Shown here: positions 16,078 through 25,540 of the stretch, piece by piece
Position numbering within the stretch: position 1 is the first letter of the stretch
How the letters are laid out: the number at the start of each line of letters is the position of its first letter
NCBI GenBank assembly: GCA_022766165.1
Contig: QYLO01000021.1
Location: 1-46,635 of the forward strand
Length of the DNA stretch: 46,635 nucleotides
From: Candidatus Electrothrix gigas
GTDB lineage: Bacteria; Desulfobacterota; Desulfobulbia; Desulfobulbales; Desulfobulbaceae
Direction of reading: 5' to 3'
The notes under the pieces: generated by a model
The model's input: only the letters and a program-made list of their open reading frames with translations
What the model was told of the DNA's origin: nothing
The model's database searches: none
Translations under genes and position numbers: made by a program

Positions 16078-16635
16078 TCAAGCCTCTGATGTCATGCCCG
16101 TTCTTGCATCCAGTCGCTTTTTATAGATACTGTACACTTCATCAGCATCACCAACTAACAGCGCATTGGTCGCACAGACAGCCGCGCAGATCGGCACCTT
16201 GCCTTCAGCAATTCGATTTTGCCCGTACAGTTTTCTCTCTTCCTCGCTGTTCGTTGGAGCAGGGCCACCAGCACACAGAGTGCATTTATCCATAACTCCT
16301 GCTGAAAAACCCTGTTCCGGAAAATGCGGCGCACCGAACGGGCAGGCATGGAGGCAGTGTTTGCAGCCGATGCACTTGCTCTTATCATGGAGAACAACGC
16401 CGTCCTCTCTGATATAAAAGCACTCTTCAGGACAGACGTGTGCGCAGGGTGCATCAGCGCAGTGCATACAGGCCACGGAATGGGTGGTTTCCTTGCCCTC
16501 TACGCCCTCATGCAGGGTAACTACTCGTCGCCGGTTCGTTTCTATTGGCAAATCGTGCGCCTGGGCGCAGGCAACAGTACAGGCGAAGCACTCTATGCAA
16601 CGTTCTGTATCTAAAATAAAGGTTAATCGAGCCAT
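16078..16635 (-). CDS. fdhB: Formate dehydrogenase iron-sulfur (beta) subunit
   Basis: A 185-residue electron-transfer subunit with four [4Fe-4S] cluster motifs: CIECFACTVACAQ near residue 14, CMHCADAPCAHVCP near 56, CIGCKHCLHACPFG near 87 and CTLC plus C-terminal cysteines. It would accept electrons from the catalytic subunit. There is no signal peptide or C-terminal membrane helix, as is usual for a subunit co-exported with a TAT-bearing partner. AAGGAGA precedes the ATG. It is 19 bp after the catalytic-subunit stop and is the last gene of the operon. No cytochrome b gamma subunit follows, so electrons probably go to a soluble periplasmic carrier. Confidence 0.9.
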   Translation of the reverse strand: MARLTFILDTERCIECFACTVACAQAHDLPIETNRRRVVTLHEGVEGKETTHSVACMHCADAPCAHVCPEECFYIREDGVVLHDKSKCIGCKHCLHACPFGAPHFPEQGFSAGVMDKCTLCAGGPAPTNSEEERKLYGQNRIAEGKVPICAAVCATNALLVGDADEVYSIYKKRLDARTGMTSEA

Positions 16636-16654
16636 AATGTATTCTCCTTATTCC

Positions 16655-19468
16655 TTATGCCTTTTCAATACGACAGAGACCGGCATTGGTTTCCGGGATT
16701 TGGGAAACAACATCAAATCCGTAGTTGCTGATAGTGTTTGAACTCTCACCGATTGCATAAGGCTTGGTGCCTTCAGGATAGTTTGCACTCATATCAACGC
16801 CCTGCATGACTCCGGCAAAGTTATAGGGCAGGGCGATTCGGTCCGGGGTAACCGTTTTGCTGTACCGGGCTTTCACCTTGATTTTGGTACCCTGGGGCGA
16901 GTGGAGCCACATCATATCACCGTCCTGGAGACCATGCTTGACTGCCAGCTCAGGATGAATATTGGCAAACATATCCGGGGTAATACTGGCCAGATATTTG
17001 CTTGTTCTGGTGTGCATTCCCGCACCGCTGAGATTGACCACCCGCATGGTGGCGAACATGACCGGAAAGTCTTTGGCCCATTCCTGCGCCTGCTGCTCAG
17101 AGATGAACTTGACATCTACCCGGAAGTTGTCTTGCTGATCCTCATACGTCGGATATTTTTTGACCAAGTCAGGCCGTGATGAGTGCAGCGGTTCCCGATG
17201 CAGAGGCACCACATCCGGGAAGGTCCAGACCTTTGCCCTGGCCCGGGCATTGCCGTAGGGAGCCACACCTGCGGCTCGGCATTTCTCCTGAATAATGCCG
17301 CTGATATCCACTTTCCAGTTTGCCCCAATCAGTTCTTTTTCCTCTTCCGTCAGGGTGATACCGAGCACCTGCTCGATATTTTCCTTGGTGATCTCAGGAT
17401 AGCCGCTTTTGATTGAGGATTTTTTCACGCTATAGTCAGCCAACTGACTGACCCCATCATGCTCCAGCCCAAAGCGGTTCCGAAAGCCCATACCGCCTTC
17501 ATTCACCGGCGTATCCGCATTATAGAGGACCGGGCTGCCCGGATGCTGCTCGTCCCAGCTCGGCCAGGGCAGGCCGTAAAACTGCCCCTTCATTTTCCCC
17601 TTACCGGCAAGTGAGACCGAATCAAAGAGATGCCAGTTTTCCTGCTGCTTGCGCATCCGTTCTGCTGTCCAGCCGCCGCAACCGATAGTTTTCAGGGTGC
17701 GGGCAAGTTCGGAAGCGGCATCGTCCGGCCAGGAAAATTTTTCCTTGACCTTGGTCAACTTATGGTCTTTGACGGCCAGTTTCATGGCCCGGGTGAATTC
17801 ATCATAAAAGCCGAACTGTTCGGCAAAGGTGAACATGATATCCTGGTCCGTCCTGCTCTCATAGAGCGGTTCTATAATCTTGCTCCGCCACTGTGAAGAA
17901 CGATTGGTTGCTGTAACACTGCCTTCAGTCTCGAACTGGGTTGCCACGGGCAGGAGGTAGATATCGTCTTTCTTTTCCGTAATAACCGCAGCCTCGTTGA
18001 CAAAGGGATCAGCAACAACCATGAGGTCGAGCTTATTCATGGCCTCCTGGATCTTGGCGGTCTGGGTCATGGAGGTAATACTGTTGCCCTGCGCCCAGAG
18101 TGCCCGGATCGGGCTGGACGAATAGGTCTTTTCTTCTTGAAGAACACCCTGCCACCATTTGGATAAGGAAAAGCCCTTTTTGTTCATCCATTTCGGCGCA
18201 GCAAAACGCTTCTGGAGCCAGTCAAAATCAACGCCCCATGAGGTGGCGAAATACTTCCATGCGCCTTTGGAAAGGCCGTAATAGCCGGGCAGGCTGTCGG
18301 CCAGGCAGCACATATCCGTAGAACCCTGCACATTGTCATGGCCCCGGATGATATTGCAGCCACCGCCGTTTTTGCCCATATTACCGAGAGCCAGCTGAAG
18401 AATGGGAAGAATCCGGGTATTGGATGTCCCGGTGCTGTGCTGAGTGATTCCCAAGGCCCAGACCACTGTGGCGGGCTTTGCTTTTGCCAGCAGTGTTGCG
18501 ATCTCGACGATTTTCTCCGCCGGGATTCCTGTCACGTCCGATGTCAGCTCAGGTGTCCATTTTTTCGCCTCAGCCTTGACATCATCCATAGCATAGACGC
18601 GAGCCTTGATATAGTCCTTGTCCTCCCAGCCGTTCTTAAAGATGACATGGAGCAGGCCGTGGACAAAAGCGACATCCGTGCCGCTGCGGATTCGGAGATA
18701 GTGATTGGCCTTTGCCGCAGTTTTGGTGAACACCGGATCAACCACGATGAGCTGGGCATTATTTTTATCCTTGGCCCGTAAAAAATGTTTCATTCCAATG
18801 GGATTCGCCGCAGCCGGGTTGGCTCCGATAACCAGAATAGCCTTTGAATGGCCTGCAACGTCTCCGAAGTGATTGGTCATTGCCCCGTAGCCCCAAGTGT
18901 TTGCCACGCCGGCAACAGTGGAGGAATGACAGACTCGTGCTACATGGTCAATATTATTGGTCCCCCACATTGCAGCGAATTTCCTGAAATAATAGGCCTG
19001 CTGGAGATTGAACTTGGCCGACCCCAGAAACATTGTCGCATCCGGCCCGTTTTCTTTGCGTAGCTGCAGCATCTTGGCTGAAATTTCTTTTATTGCCTGC
19101 TCCCAGGTGATCCGTTTCCACTCACCGTTCACCTTTTTCATGGGATGTTTCAAACGCTGCTTGCTTCTGGTGATCTCAATCTGGTCAATCCCCTTGCAGC
19201 AATGACTGCCTTCACTGATCGGATGATCCTGAGCCACCTCCTGCCGAACCCAGACACCGTTCTGCACTTCCGCAATAACGCCGCATCCTCCAGAGCATAT
19301 AGTACAGATGGTTTTTATTTTTTTTGAACCGGGAAAGGGATCTTTTATCTCTGCCGCTGTTGCAGGCCGGACAGCCTTACCAACGCTCAAGGCTGAGGTT
19401 GCGCCCACAGCAGAACCGACTGCCGCCATTTTCAGAAAGGCCCTTCTGCCGATTTTTTTTGATGCCAT
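16655..19468 (-). CDS. fdhA: Formate dehydrogenase catalytic (alpha) subunit, Cys form
   Basis: A 937-residue molybdopterin oxidoreductase that oxidises formate to carbon dioxide at a Mo or W bis-MGD centre. A twin-arginine signal (RRAFLKMAAVG, residues 8-18) sends it to the periplasm. The N-terminal [4Fe-4S] ligands are Cys55, Cys58, Cys62 and Cys90 or 91. The active-site segment is ARVCHSSTVAG, with Cys180 where many relatives have selenocysteine, so no in-frame TGA is needed. The C-terminal molydopterin-dinucleotide domain covers about 800-937. Length fits the periplasmic Fdh family. GGAGGAAT-type sequence precedes the ATG. A short duplicate of its 5' region lies at 13427-13545. Confidence 0.95.
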   Translation of the reverse strand: MASKKIGRRAFLKMAAVGSAVGATSALSVGKAVRPATAAEIKDPFPGSKKIKTICTICSGGCGVIAEVQNGVWVRQEVAQDHPISEGSHCCKGIDQIEITRSKQRLKHPMKKVNGEWKRITWEQAIKEISAKMLQLRKENGPDATMFLGSAKFNLQQAYYFRKFAAMWGTNNIDHVARVCHSSTVAGVANTWGYGAMTNHFGDVAGHSKAILVIGANPAAANPIGMKHFLRAKDKNNAQLIVVDPVFTKTAAKANHYLRIRSGTDVAFVHGLLHVIFKNGWEDKDYIKARVYAMDDVKAEAKKWTPELTSDVTGIPAEKIVEIATLLAKAKPATVVWALGITQHSTGTSNTRILPILQLALGNMGKNGGGCNIIRGHDNVQGSTDMCCLADSLPGYYGLSKGAWKYFATSWGVDFDWLQKRFAAPKWMNKKGFSLSKWWQGVLQEEKTYSSSPIRALWAQGNSITSMTQTAKIQEAMNKLDLMVVADPFVNEAAVITEKKDDIYLLPVATQFETEGSVTATNRSSQWRSKIIEPLYESRTDQDIMFTFAEQFGFYDEFTRAMKLAVKDHKLTKVKEKFSWPDDAASELARTLKTIGCGGWTAERMRKQQENWHLFDSVSLAGKGKMKGQFYGLPWPSWDEQHPGSPVLYNADTPVNEGGMGFRNRFGLEHDGVSQLADYSVKKSSIKSGYPEITKENIEQVLGITLTEEEKELIGANWKVDISGIIQEKCRAAGVAPYGNARARAKVWTFPDVVPLHREPLHSSRPDLVKKYPTYEDQQDNFRVDVKFISEQQAQEWAKDFPVMFATMRVVNLSGAGMHTRTSKYLASITPDMFANIHPELAVKHGLQDGDMMWLHSPQGTKIKVKARYSKTVTPDRIALPYNFAGVMQGVDMSANYPEGTKPYAIGESSNTISNYGFDVVSQIPETNAGLCRIEKA

Positions 19469-19516
19469 ATCATTCCTCCTTCTTCTCTTCAGTTCCGTAT
19501 AAACAGGGGGGTAGAA

Positions 19517-19720
19517 TTAATATGCGGCCTTATAATAGGCTTCCCATTCCGCTGTTTTTTTGTATAACACTTCCTTTTTCGGTGACTGGCCCAGCACAAC
19601 ACCGTTTGTACTCTTCGGTGTCTCTTTGGCAAGACTGTACTTTGTCGCCAGCAGAGTAGCAGCCCCGGCGATTCCGGCACCGAGTGTTGTTTTTAAAAAG
19701 TTTCTTCTTTCTTCAAGCAT
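19517..19720 (-). CDS. Formate dehydrogenase-region TAT-target small protein
   Basis: A 67-residue protein of the family known to sit beside formate dehydrogenase genes. The N terminus is MLEERRNFLKTTLGAGIAGA, a twin-arginine-type signal, followed by a short polar C-terminal part (KKTAEWEAYYKAAY). The ATG at 19720 has GGAGGGA eight bases upstream; a longer in-frame ORF extends to 20050 but overlaps the chaperone gene and is unlikely. The protein may aid assembly or act as a small export-linked subunit; the role is unproven. It lies between the chaperone and the catalytic-subunit genes. Confidence 0.8.
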   Translation of the reverse strand: MLEERRNFLKTTLGAGIAGAATLLATKYSLAKETPKSTNGVVLGQSPKKEVLYKKTAEWEAYYKAAY

Positions 19721-19772
19721 AGTTCCCTCCTCTCTCTCCGTCAGTTTATCTTTGTCCGAAGCGTTGTTGCCG

Positions 19773-20480
19773 TCAAACACACTCCTTCGGGTTCTTCTTA
19801 TGAAATTCCTGAGAAATTCTCGTCTTTCTTTTCCCTGTTCTCTCAGGAGGAAGACCTTCCTCGTTCTTGTTCGCTGCATCAATACCGAGGAAAAATCGTT
19901 CAAATGCCATAAAGCTTTGCAAGGCAAGTGCAACATCCTGATACATAAAGCTCTCTTCATGCCTGAGAAGTGCCTTGCAGAACTGGTCTGCGACCTCATG
20001 CAAAATATTCTCAACAACCTTTCGGGCAAGGAACCGGGCCTGCCCGTCACCGTTCAGCTCTTCTTCAATCAGTTTCTGCAGAAACAGGAAGATAAATTCA
20101 AAATGATCTTCCTGTTCTTTATAGTACTCCGCATCTCTTCGGAACTTTGATTCAGCAAGATAGCCGATCATCTCCATCCGTTTCTGTCCGTCGTCTTTCT
20201 GCTCTGTATAATAGGAAGCAGTCATGGGAACAAAGGCTGTTGCCGGACTGTAGAAAATCCTGTCGCTCTCGTTTTTCAGTGCGGTATAGCCGCCTTTCTT
20301 CAATTTTCTTCGGAGGTTTGCCAACGCCTTGCCGCTTTGCGCATCCATCGGATCGGCAGATAGCAGATCAACACATTGTTCAATAACAGCAACATGTTGT
20401 TCTTCAAGATAAAAGGAAAAAGAGGCCGCAAACAGTCCGTAATAGACGATGCGTGCTTTATTGATATGATAAGTGTCCAT
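19773..20480 (-). CDS. TorD/DmsD-family chaperone
   Basis: A 235-residue all-helical protein of the TorD family, which binds TAT signal peptides and guides cofactor insertion into molybdoenzymes. Family features are the NKARIVYYGLFAASFSF start, the SPATAFVPMTASYYTE segment and FEFIFLFLQKLIEEE, followed by FCKALLRHEE. The C terminus is charged and less conserved. It is 52 bp before the small TAT gene and nine bases after the polyferredoxin stop, so the partner is most likely the downstream catalytic subunit. No Shine-Dalgarno sequence is clear at its ATG. Confidence 0.85.
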   Translation of the reverse strand: MDTYHINKARIVYYGLFAASFSFYLEEQHVAVIEQCVDLLSADPMDAQSGKALANLRRKLKKGGYTALKNESDRIFYSPATAFVPMTASYYTEQKDDGQKRMEMIGYLAESKFRRDAEYYKEQEDHFEFIFLFLQKLIEEELNGDGQARFLARKVVENILHEVADQFCKALLRHEESFMYQDVALALQSFMAFERFFLGIDAANKNEEGLPPERTGKRKTRISQEFHKKNPKECV

Positions 20481-20489
20481 TCTGTTTGT

Positions 20490-22085
20490 TTATATTTTAC
20501 TGAGATGACCTTCTGTCGCTTCGAGCATGATTTTCGCCTTGCAGTCAGGGCAGCAGGACAGTGTTTTTATCTTGACGGCGTCATCTTTGAACAGCGGCTG
20601 CATGATTGCGCGAACCTTTTTCACTGATTTTGCCGGAGCAAATCCTGCGCCGCACTCAATACAGCGAAACAGCTCATCCTCTGCCAAAACGTTCTGGCTG
20701 AAGTATTCCGGAGCCAAGGAAAGCCGGTCACGGACAAGTTGCAGGCAGTTCTCTTCAGGGCAGATAAGCGTGCAATATCCGCAGCCCGTACATAAGGACG
20801 GAGTACAGAGCAGGGCCGTCTGTTCCCTGTTGACTGTTAATGCTCCGGCACGGCAGACATTGACACAGCCTGCGCATACGGTGCATTGCTCCCCCTTGAC
20901 CTCCACCTTGCCGTAATGCAGGTACGGGCCGCTTTCCACCGCTCCAAAATCGTTCTCCCCGACGATATGGGCAAGACGACGGGAAACAGTGTCCCGTTTT
21001 CCCGCCCCCTTCTCCTCGGGTCTGTAAAGACAGCGCTGAAGAGGAGCAAGTTGCTCAAAAGCTTGATTGAGTGCCGCTTCATCTCGGCAGAGAAAAACCG
21101 CCTGCTGCTGATACACCTTGGCAAAGATATCGTTGATCAGGCGGACAATATTCTCGGTCAGCTCGGATACGGTCTCGGTATACAGGATGACCGGATTGCC
21201 TGTTGTCTGAACAAGGGTTAGGAAATGCTGTTCATCAAGAAATTCATCATGCTCTATAACAAGAGGCAGAACATTTTCCGGCAGTGGGATGCTCAGGTTG
21301 TCAAGATTGATGCTGTCCGGTAACAGCAGGACAATATTCTCCTCATACAAAGCGCAAATATCCTGAAACAGGGAATGCGGCATCGCAGCGTAATCCAATG
21401 CCCCGGTCGGACAGACGGCAACGCATCTGCCGCAACCGATACAGTCGGCCTGTTGAATTTCCAGGGAATTCTTTCTTAAATTTTTTGTAATACTCCCGCT
21501 CGGGCAGACCTCCGCACATCTGGCGCAGATTTCCTGATGTCTGTTCTCGTACTGACAGAGCGAACGGTCATATTTTATTTTCCGCAAAAAGAAATGTGTT
21601 CCGCTCTGTGCCTTGAGTCGGGCAAGGGTTTCCTCAACACCCAATTTTGCAGGGTCATATATTCCTTTTCGTTGCGCAAAGGCTTCCGGTGCATCGAACC
21701 AGATAAGTTGATCAGCCTGTATTGCTTCATTGCTCTGCTCCTCATCCTGCTTTGTCGACTTTGTCGAGACACGCAATGCACCGATAGAGCCGACCACTTG
21801 CGCTATGTTTGCCGGATCAAAGAAAAAAACCGTGTATCCGCATCCTGTCAGCCCTTCAATCAGCGCAGTTTGCTCTTCGGGTGAAATGATTATTACTTTT
21901 TTGCCGACTTCGATTGAGCGTTCAATGTCTTCTGAGAAATCGAAAGTTATCTCCCTTGCGTCTTGTATTTTTTTTATATTCTGTTCTTTTTTTTCTGAAA
22001 TATCTTTGCTGTGTTGCAGGTAAAAATTGACCGTATGAGTGTATATATCAGATTTTCTCTTTGGCGCATCTTTTGCTGATTTCAT
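20490..22085 (-). CDS. Multi-cluster ferredoxin-type protein of Fdh operon
   Basis: A 531-residue protein when the ATG at 22085 is used; a TTG at 22202 would add 39 residues of unlikely composition. It carries two pairs of [4Fe-4S] motifs: CARCAEVCPSG and CIGCGRCVAVCPTGALD at about 187-231, then CTVCAGCVNVCRAGAL and CTGCGYCTLICPEENC further on. A C-terminal CIECG / CCPDC pair looks like a metal-binding ribbon. The regions between show no named catalytic domain. Similar proteins head formate dehydrogenase operons in other proteobacteria; an electron-carrier or maturation role is inferred. No signal peptide is seen, so it is cytoplasmic. Confidence 0.8.
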   Translation of the reverse strand: MKSAKDAPKRKSDIYTHTVNFYLQHSKDISEKKEQNIKKIQDAREITFDFSEDIERSIEVGKKVIIISPEEQTALIEGLTGCGYTVFFFDPANIAQVVGSIGALRVSTKSTKQDEEQSNEAIQADQLIWFDAPEAFAQRKGIYDPAKLGVEETLARLKAQSGTHFFLRKIKYDRSLCQYENRHQEICARCAEVCPSGSITKNLRKNSLEIQQADCIGCGRCVAVCPTGALDYAAMPHSLFQDICALYEENIVLLLPDSINLDNLSIPLPENVLPLVIEHDEFLDEQHFLTLVQTTGNPVILYTETVSELTENIVRLINDIFAKVYQQQAVFLCRDEAALNQAFEQLAPLQRCLYRPEEKGAGKRDTVSRRLAHIVGENDFGAVESGPYLHYGKVEVKGEQCTVCAGCVNVCRAGALTVNREQTALLCTPSLCTGCGYCTLICPEENCLQLVRDRLSLAPEYFSQNVLAEDELFRCIECGAGFAPAKSVKKVRAIMQPLFKDDAVKIKTLSCCPDCKAKIMLEATEGHLSKI

Positions 22086-22479
22086 AAGAAGTATTATCTT
22101 ATTATTAGGTGTTTTCCTCGACGGAAAAAATATGACCTCATCCTCTAAGGAAATGGATGAAAAAGAGGATGACAATATATGCTGTTTCGATAAAAAAAAC
22201 AATTGAAAAATTGAAAATTTGATAAAAAATAGAAAAAGTATATGCTTGTCACCCTGTTCCTAAAAATTTCGTTGTACCTGTAGCAAAAAGCACCGATTTG
22301 ATTATTTGGCGGGTATGGGGATGAGGCTTTGTAACAAGCTGTGAAAAAAAAGAATAATACTGATGGAGGGGGATGACTTAAAATAGGTTTCTTTTTTTGA
22401 ACCGAGTTGACAGTTAAGCGGCATGATGATGCGTCACCTGCTCAACCGTCAACACCCGGTTTTCACCTTTATCTGCCAT

Positions 22480-25455
22480 TCAATCAACAGTGACTTCACC
22501 AACAAGAAATTCCTGGCCAGCCTTGTCAAGGCGAAGAACCAAGGTCTGCTCCTGTTCATTGTCCCGAGCGTAGTCGGTGAACAGGGAAACCATGACCGTG
22601 CAGGGGCCGCACAGACTCTGCTGGTCAGAAGCGTAATAATGCGCCTTGATCGTATAAACGCCTTTGACTGCCTTTTTGAGAAGATACTCTTCAGGCCCGT
22701 AACCGTCCTGCACATCTCTGGACACCCTTGCCCCCTGCCTGGTGTTGCGATACCCATAGTACGCATGTTCACCGGTCGGCTCTAGGACATGCAGGTCAAC
22801 ATCTGTCAGATCAGCATCCCAGGACAGACTGATGCGCAGATCAAGGTCCAGTGTTGTACGGAAACGCTGCTCAATCTGTTCCGGTATGGAGATGTTCTTC
22901 TTTTCCGCCAGCCGAATCAGGCGATTGAGTTCAAGCAGGGCTGTCAGTTCAATCTCTGGGAAGCGTTGCCATTCCTGCTTTACCACAGCCCAGAGCAGCC
23001 GCATGGCCGAAATAAGATCCTCCTCCTGTTGGTCCCGCTGCCAGCGTTGAGAAAGGGCCAGTCCCAGATCCCGATGCGATTGCGGTTCATCCTCCCGCAT
23101 GGCAAGAATATCAGTGAAGATATCCACAGCCGCATCCAGTTCTCCGGCCTGCTGTAAGCGATAGGCGCAGGTGCGCATCAATGCCGGGTTTTCCAGATCA
23201 AGTTCCAGCAAATTGCTCAGGATACGGACACCCTTGCTCTGCATTTGCTGTTTGAGAAAATAATCACCGCAATCCAAAAAGAACGAAGGAGACCTTGTAT
23301 ACTGTTCCCGTAATTCCAGATAGCGTTGATAACGCTCCGTTGCCGGGGTCTTTTCCAGTTCCTTTAGATAGGGCATATCTGGGGTCCACTGCTGCACCTT
23401 GATACTTGCCTGATGGCTCTCCTTTTTCGGCAATAATTTACGATATCTGGCCGAGGAATCCGAACCAGCCACACTGAGCAAATTCATCTGTAGAGTTGAA
23501 TAACGCCTTGCTGATCCGGTAGAATCATCAGGTCGCTCAGAGACAAGAGCGCCCCAGTCTTCTACTGCATCCGCTTCTCCTTCATCGTCCAGGGAAAGGT
23601 CTAAGTCTCCTTCTCCTGCATCCGCCAAATCAGAAGCCGGACAGCAACGCTGCTCTGTTGCCAGTTCCTGTTGCGCTTTGCTGAAATCCGTCTGCCACCA
23701 GGCAAACAGACCCCGCCATTGTTTATGCACTTTGTCCAGATGCCCTTTCCGTTTTTTTGCCCGGCTCCGCTGAATCCTTTGTATATGGGCCTTGTATCGG
23801 GCCAACAGCTCAGGCTCTGTTTCCGGCGGCTCAACCCCGTGTTCCAGATACTGCTCCAGTTTGTCCAGGACCAGCAGAGAGCTGCCGCTGGTGACAACCC
23901 CGTAGCGTTGCCCAAGAGCTGTTGCTGCACTGTTGTCCTTTTCAAGCAACGACCTGTGTTCGGCCTCGTTACAGGCCCAGAGTCGGGCTATATTTTGACC
24001 AGGTACTGCTTGAGCAACGGAAAGACGGAATTCATGCAGCGTATCTTCGCCCCGTTCCGCCCGGACCTGCATCAGCCCATCCTCTTCGAGGAGTCGCCCC
24101 ATGATCGTTGTCCAACCAGGGCTGTGTTGTATCTGTATTGCATCACAGCCTTTGCCCGGCAGAGGGGTACAGGACTGCTGACCGGCAAGTATTGCCGCAG
24201 CCGCCTGCTCAACAGACTGTTGCAGAAGATTATAGCTGCCTCCGCCGCTGTGGTCTGCAATACGGTCAAGAAGAAAGGAGTTGGCCGAAACCTGAGCAGT
24301 AATCGTATGCACCGGTATCGGGGATGTCTCAGGAAAGCCCTTGCCCGCAGTCATCAGACCGTCGCTAAAGAGCAGCCATGCCTCGGTTTCAGGGTGAGGA
24401 AGCCGGGTCGGATCAAAGGCGGCAAGATTGGTGGCGCCGTCGCAGGGCAGCTCGGCCAAAACGCTGAGAAGCTGCCTGCTGTCCCCTTTGCTGACAGTGA
24501 AACGCTGCTGCATCTCCGTATCAATCCGATCACGAAAGATCACAAGATCAACAAGCACTTCCTGCCACTCCTCCAGAAGACGGGCCAACAACTCAAGCTC
24601 CTTGGCTGTATTTTTTCTGCTGCCTGAACTGTCCCAGGCAAGGGCGATTCGGTGCGGATGCCAAGAAGGGCCTGATTGATTGGGCGAAACAGGATACCGA
24701 ATGGCGAAAAAGTATTCACCCCCAGGTTCCTGCTCAATAAAAACAGCCTGATCCGTCTCAAGGGCTGGGAGGCGAATGACAAGATCATCCACCCGAATGC
24801 CCTTGCTCATCCGGCAGCTCGCTTCCCAGGTATCGCCGTTCTTTTGTACGGTAAACGCCTGCCCCTGACCGCCTCTGATCTCCGGGCTGTTGTTTTCCGG
24901 GTATTGAGTGTATTGATCAGCACCGTGCAGGATGACACTGAGCGAAGACTCGTCAACGTCCTGAAGATAGCCCATAGGTAGATGAAACAAGGGCCTGCTC
25001 TCATTCCTGTTGCTGCTGTCCATGCCCAGTTCGCTGATCCAGGTAACGGACACAGTGCGCCAACCCATGCTGGGCAGGGGATAGACTCGAATACGATGAA
25101 TATTGCCCTGCACCTTTTCGACCAGACCGGGATCAATATTTTTGCGAATTTCTGTCTCCAGAATCTTTCGTCCCTCTTTTTTGCTGACAACAACAGCATC
25201 CCGCATCCTGCCGTTGATATCCAGAGCATGGCCGCAGAGTACACTTGCGGGTGGCAGAGGCACAAGTAAAGCAGTCTCCATATCCCGCTGATTGGGGTTA
25301 AAGATGGTAAAGGTTTTGCTTATCTCAGCGAAAAGTCCGTGGATAGACACCTTGCAGGCCACCATAGCGATAAAGGGAGACTGCTCCCCTTTGGTCATGG
25401 GGCGATGCTGAAGGTTGGAAAAGTCAAGACGGGGGGCTGTTGCAGTTGCGCTCAT
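22480..25455 (-). CDS. VIT-VWA-TPR-DUF2135 protein
   Basis: A 991-residue protein. Residues about 10-150 form a VIT domain (LVPLPPASVLCGHALDINGR), as in inter-alpha-trypsin inhibitor relatives. A VWA-type domain follows at about 270-430, with the metal-site-like WDSSGS segment. A long acidic and basic linker (about 560-680) precedes TPR-like helices near 700-850 (AVDIFTDILAMREDEPQSH). DUF2135 ends the protein, with LSWDADLTDVDLHVLEPTGE and VMVSLFTDYARDNEQ. No signal peptide is visible. It is probably a large binding or scaffold protein; the partner is unknown. GAGGTG lies eight bases before the ATG. It stands between thrC and the Fdh operon, in the same direction. Confidence 0.8.
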   Translation of the reverse strand: MSATATAPRLDFSNLQHRPMTKGEQSPFIAMVACKVSIHGLFAEISKTFTIFNPNQRDMETALLVPLPPASVLCGHALDINGRMRDAVVVSKKEGRKILETEIRKNIDPGLVEKVQGNIHRIRVYPLPSMGWRTVSVTWISELGMDSSNRNESRPLFHLPMGYLQDVDESSLSVILHGADQYTQYPENNSPEIRGGQGQAFTVQKNGDTWEASCRMSKGIRVDDLVIRLPALETDQAVFIEQEPGGEYFFAIRYPVSPNQSGPSWHPHRIALAWDSSGSRKNTAKELELLARLLEEWQEVLVDLVIFRDRIDTEMQQRFTVSKGDSRQLLSVLAELPCDGATNLAAFDPTRLPHPETEAWLLFSDGLMTAGKGFPETSPIPVHTITAQVSANSFLLDRIADHSGGGSYNLLQQSVEQAAAAILAGQQSCTPLPGKGCDAIQIQHSPGWTTIMGRLLEEDGLMQVRAERGEDTLHEFRLSVAQAVPGQNIARLWACNEAEHRSLLEKDNSAATALGQRYGVVTSGSSLLVLDKLEQYLEHGVEPPETEPELLARYKAHIQRIQRSRAKKRKGHLDKVHKQWRGLFAWWQTDFSKAQQELATEQRCCPASDLADAGEGDLDLSLDDEGEADAVEDWGALVSERPDDSTGSARRYSTLQMNLLSVAGSDSSARYRKLLPKKESHQASIKVQQWTPDMPYLKELEKTPATERYQRYLELREQYTRSPSFFLDCGDYFLKQQMQSKGVRILSNLLELDLENPALMRTCAYRLQQAGELDAAVDIFTDILAMREDEPQSHRDLGLALSQRWQRDQQEEDLISAMRLLWAVVKQEWQRFPEIELTALLELNRLIRLAEKKNISIPEQIEQRFRTTLDLDLRISLSWDADLTDVDLHVLEPTGEHAYYGYRNTRQGARVSRDVQDGYGPEEYLLKKAVKGVYTIKAHYYASDQQSLCGPCTVMVSLFTDYARDNEQEQTLVLRLDKAGQEFLVGEVTVD

Positions 25456-25540
25456 CTGTTCACCTCTTTTGGAATGGAAGGGATTGAATATTTATAAGAA
25501 AGGATTTGTAACCTCTTGAAAGAAAGAAGGACTCGAATTA

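Noticed and set aside
16655..19468. Selenocysteine formate dehydrogenase
   Set aside because: The active site is encoded by an ordinary Cys codon (Cys180) in an uninterrupted frame, so no Sec insertion is needed.
19721..20050. Long N-terminal extension of the small TAT protein
   Set aside because: It would overlap the TorD gene; the shorter ATG at 19720 has a strong ribosome site and gives the expected family length.
22203..22479. Sigma-54 promoter upstream of the Fdh operon
   Set aside because: A GG...GC pair is present on the minus strand, but the spacing is 8 rather than 10 bases.
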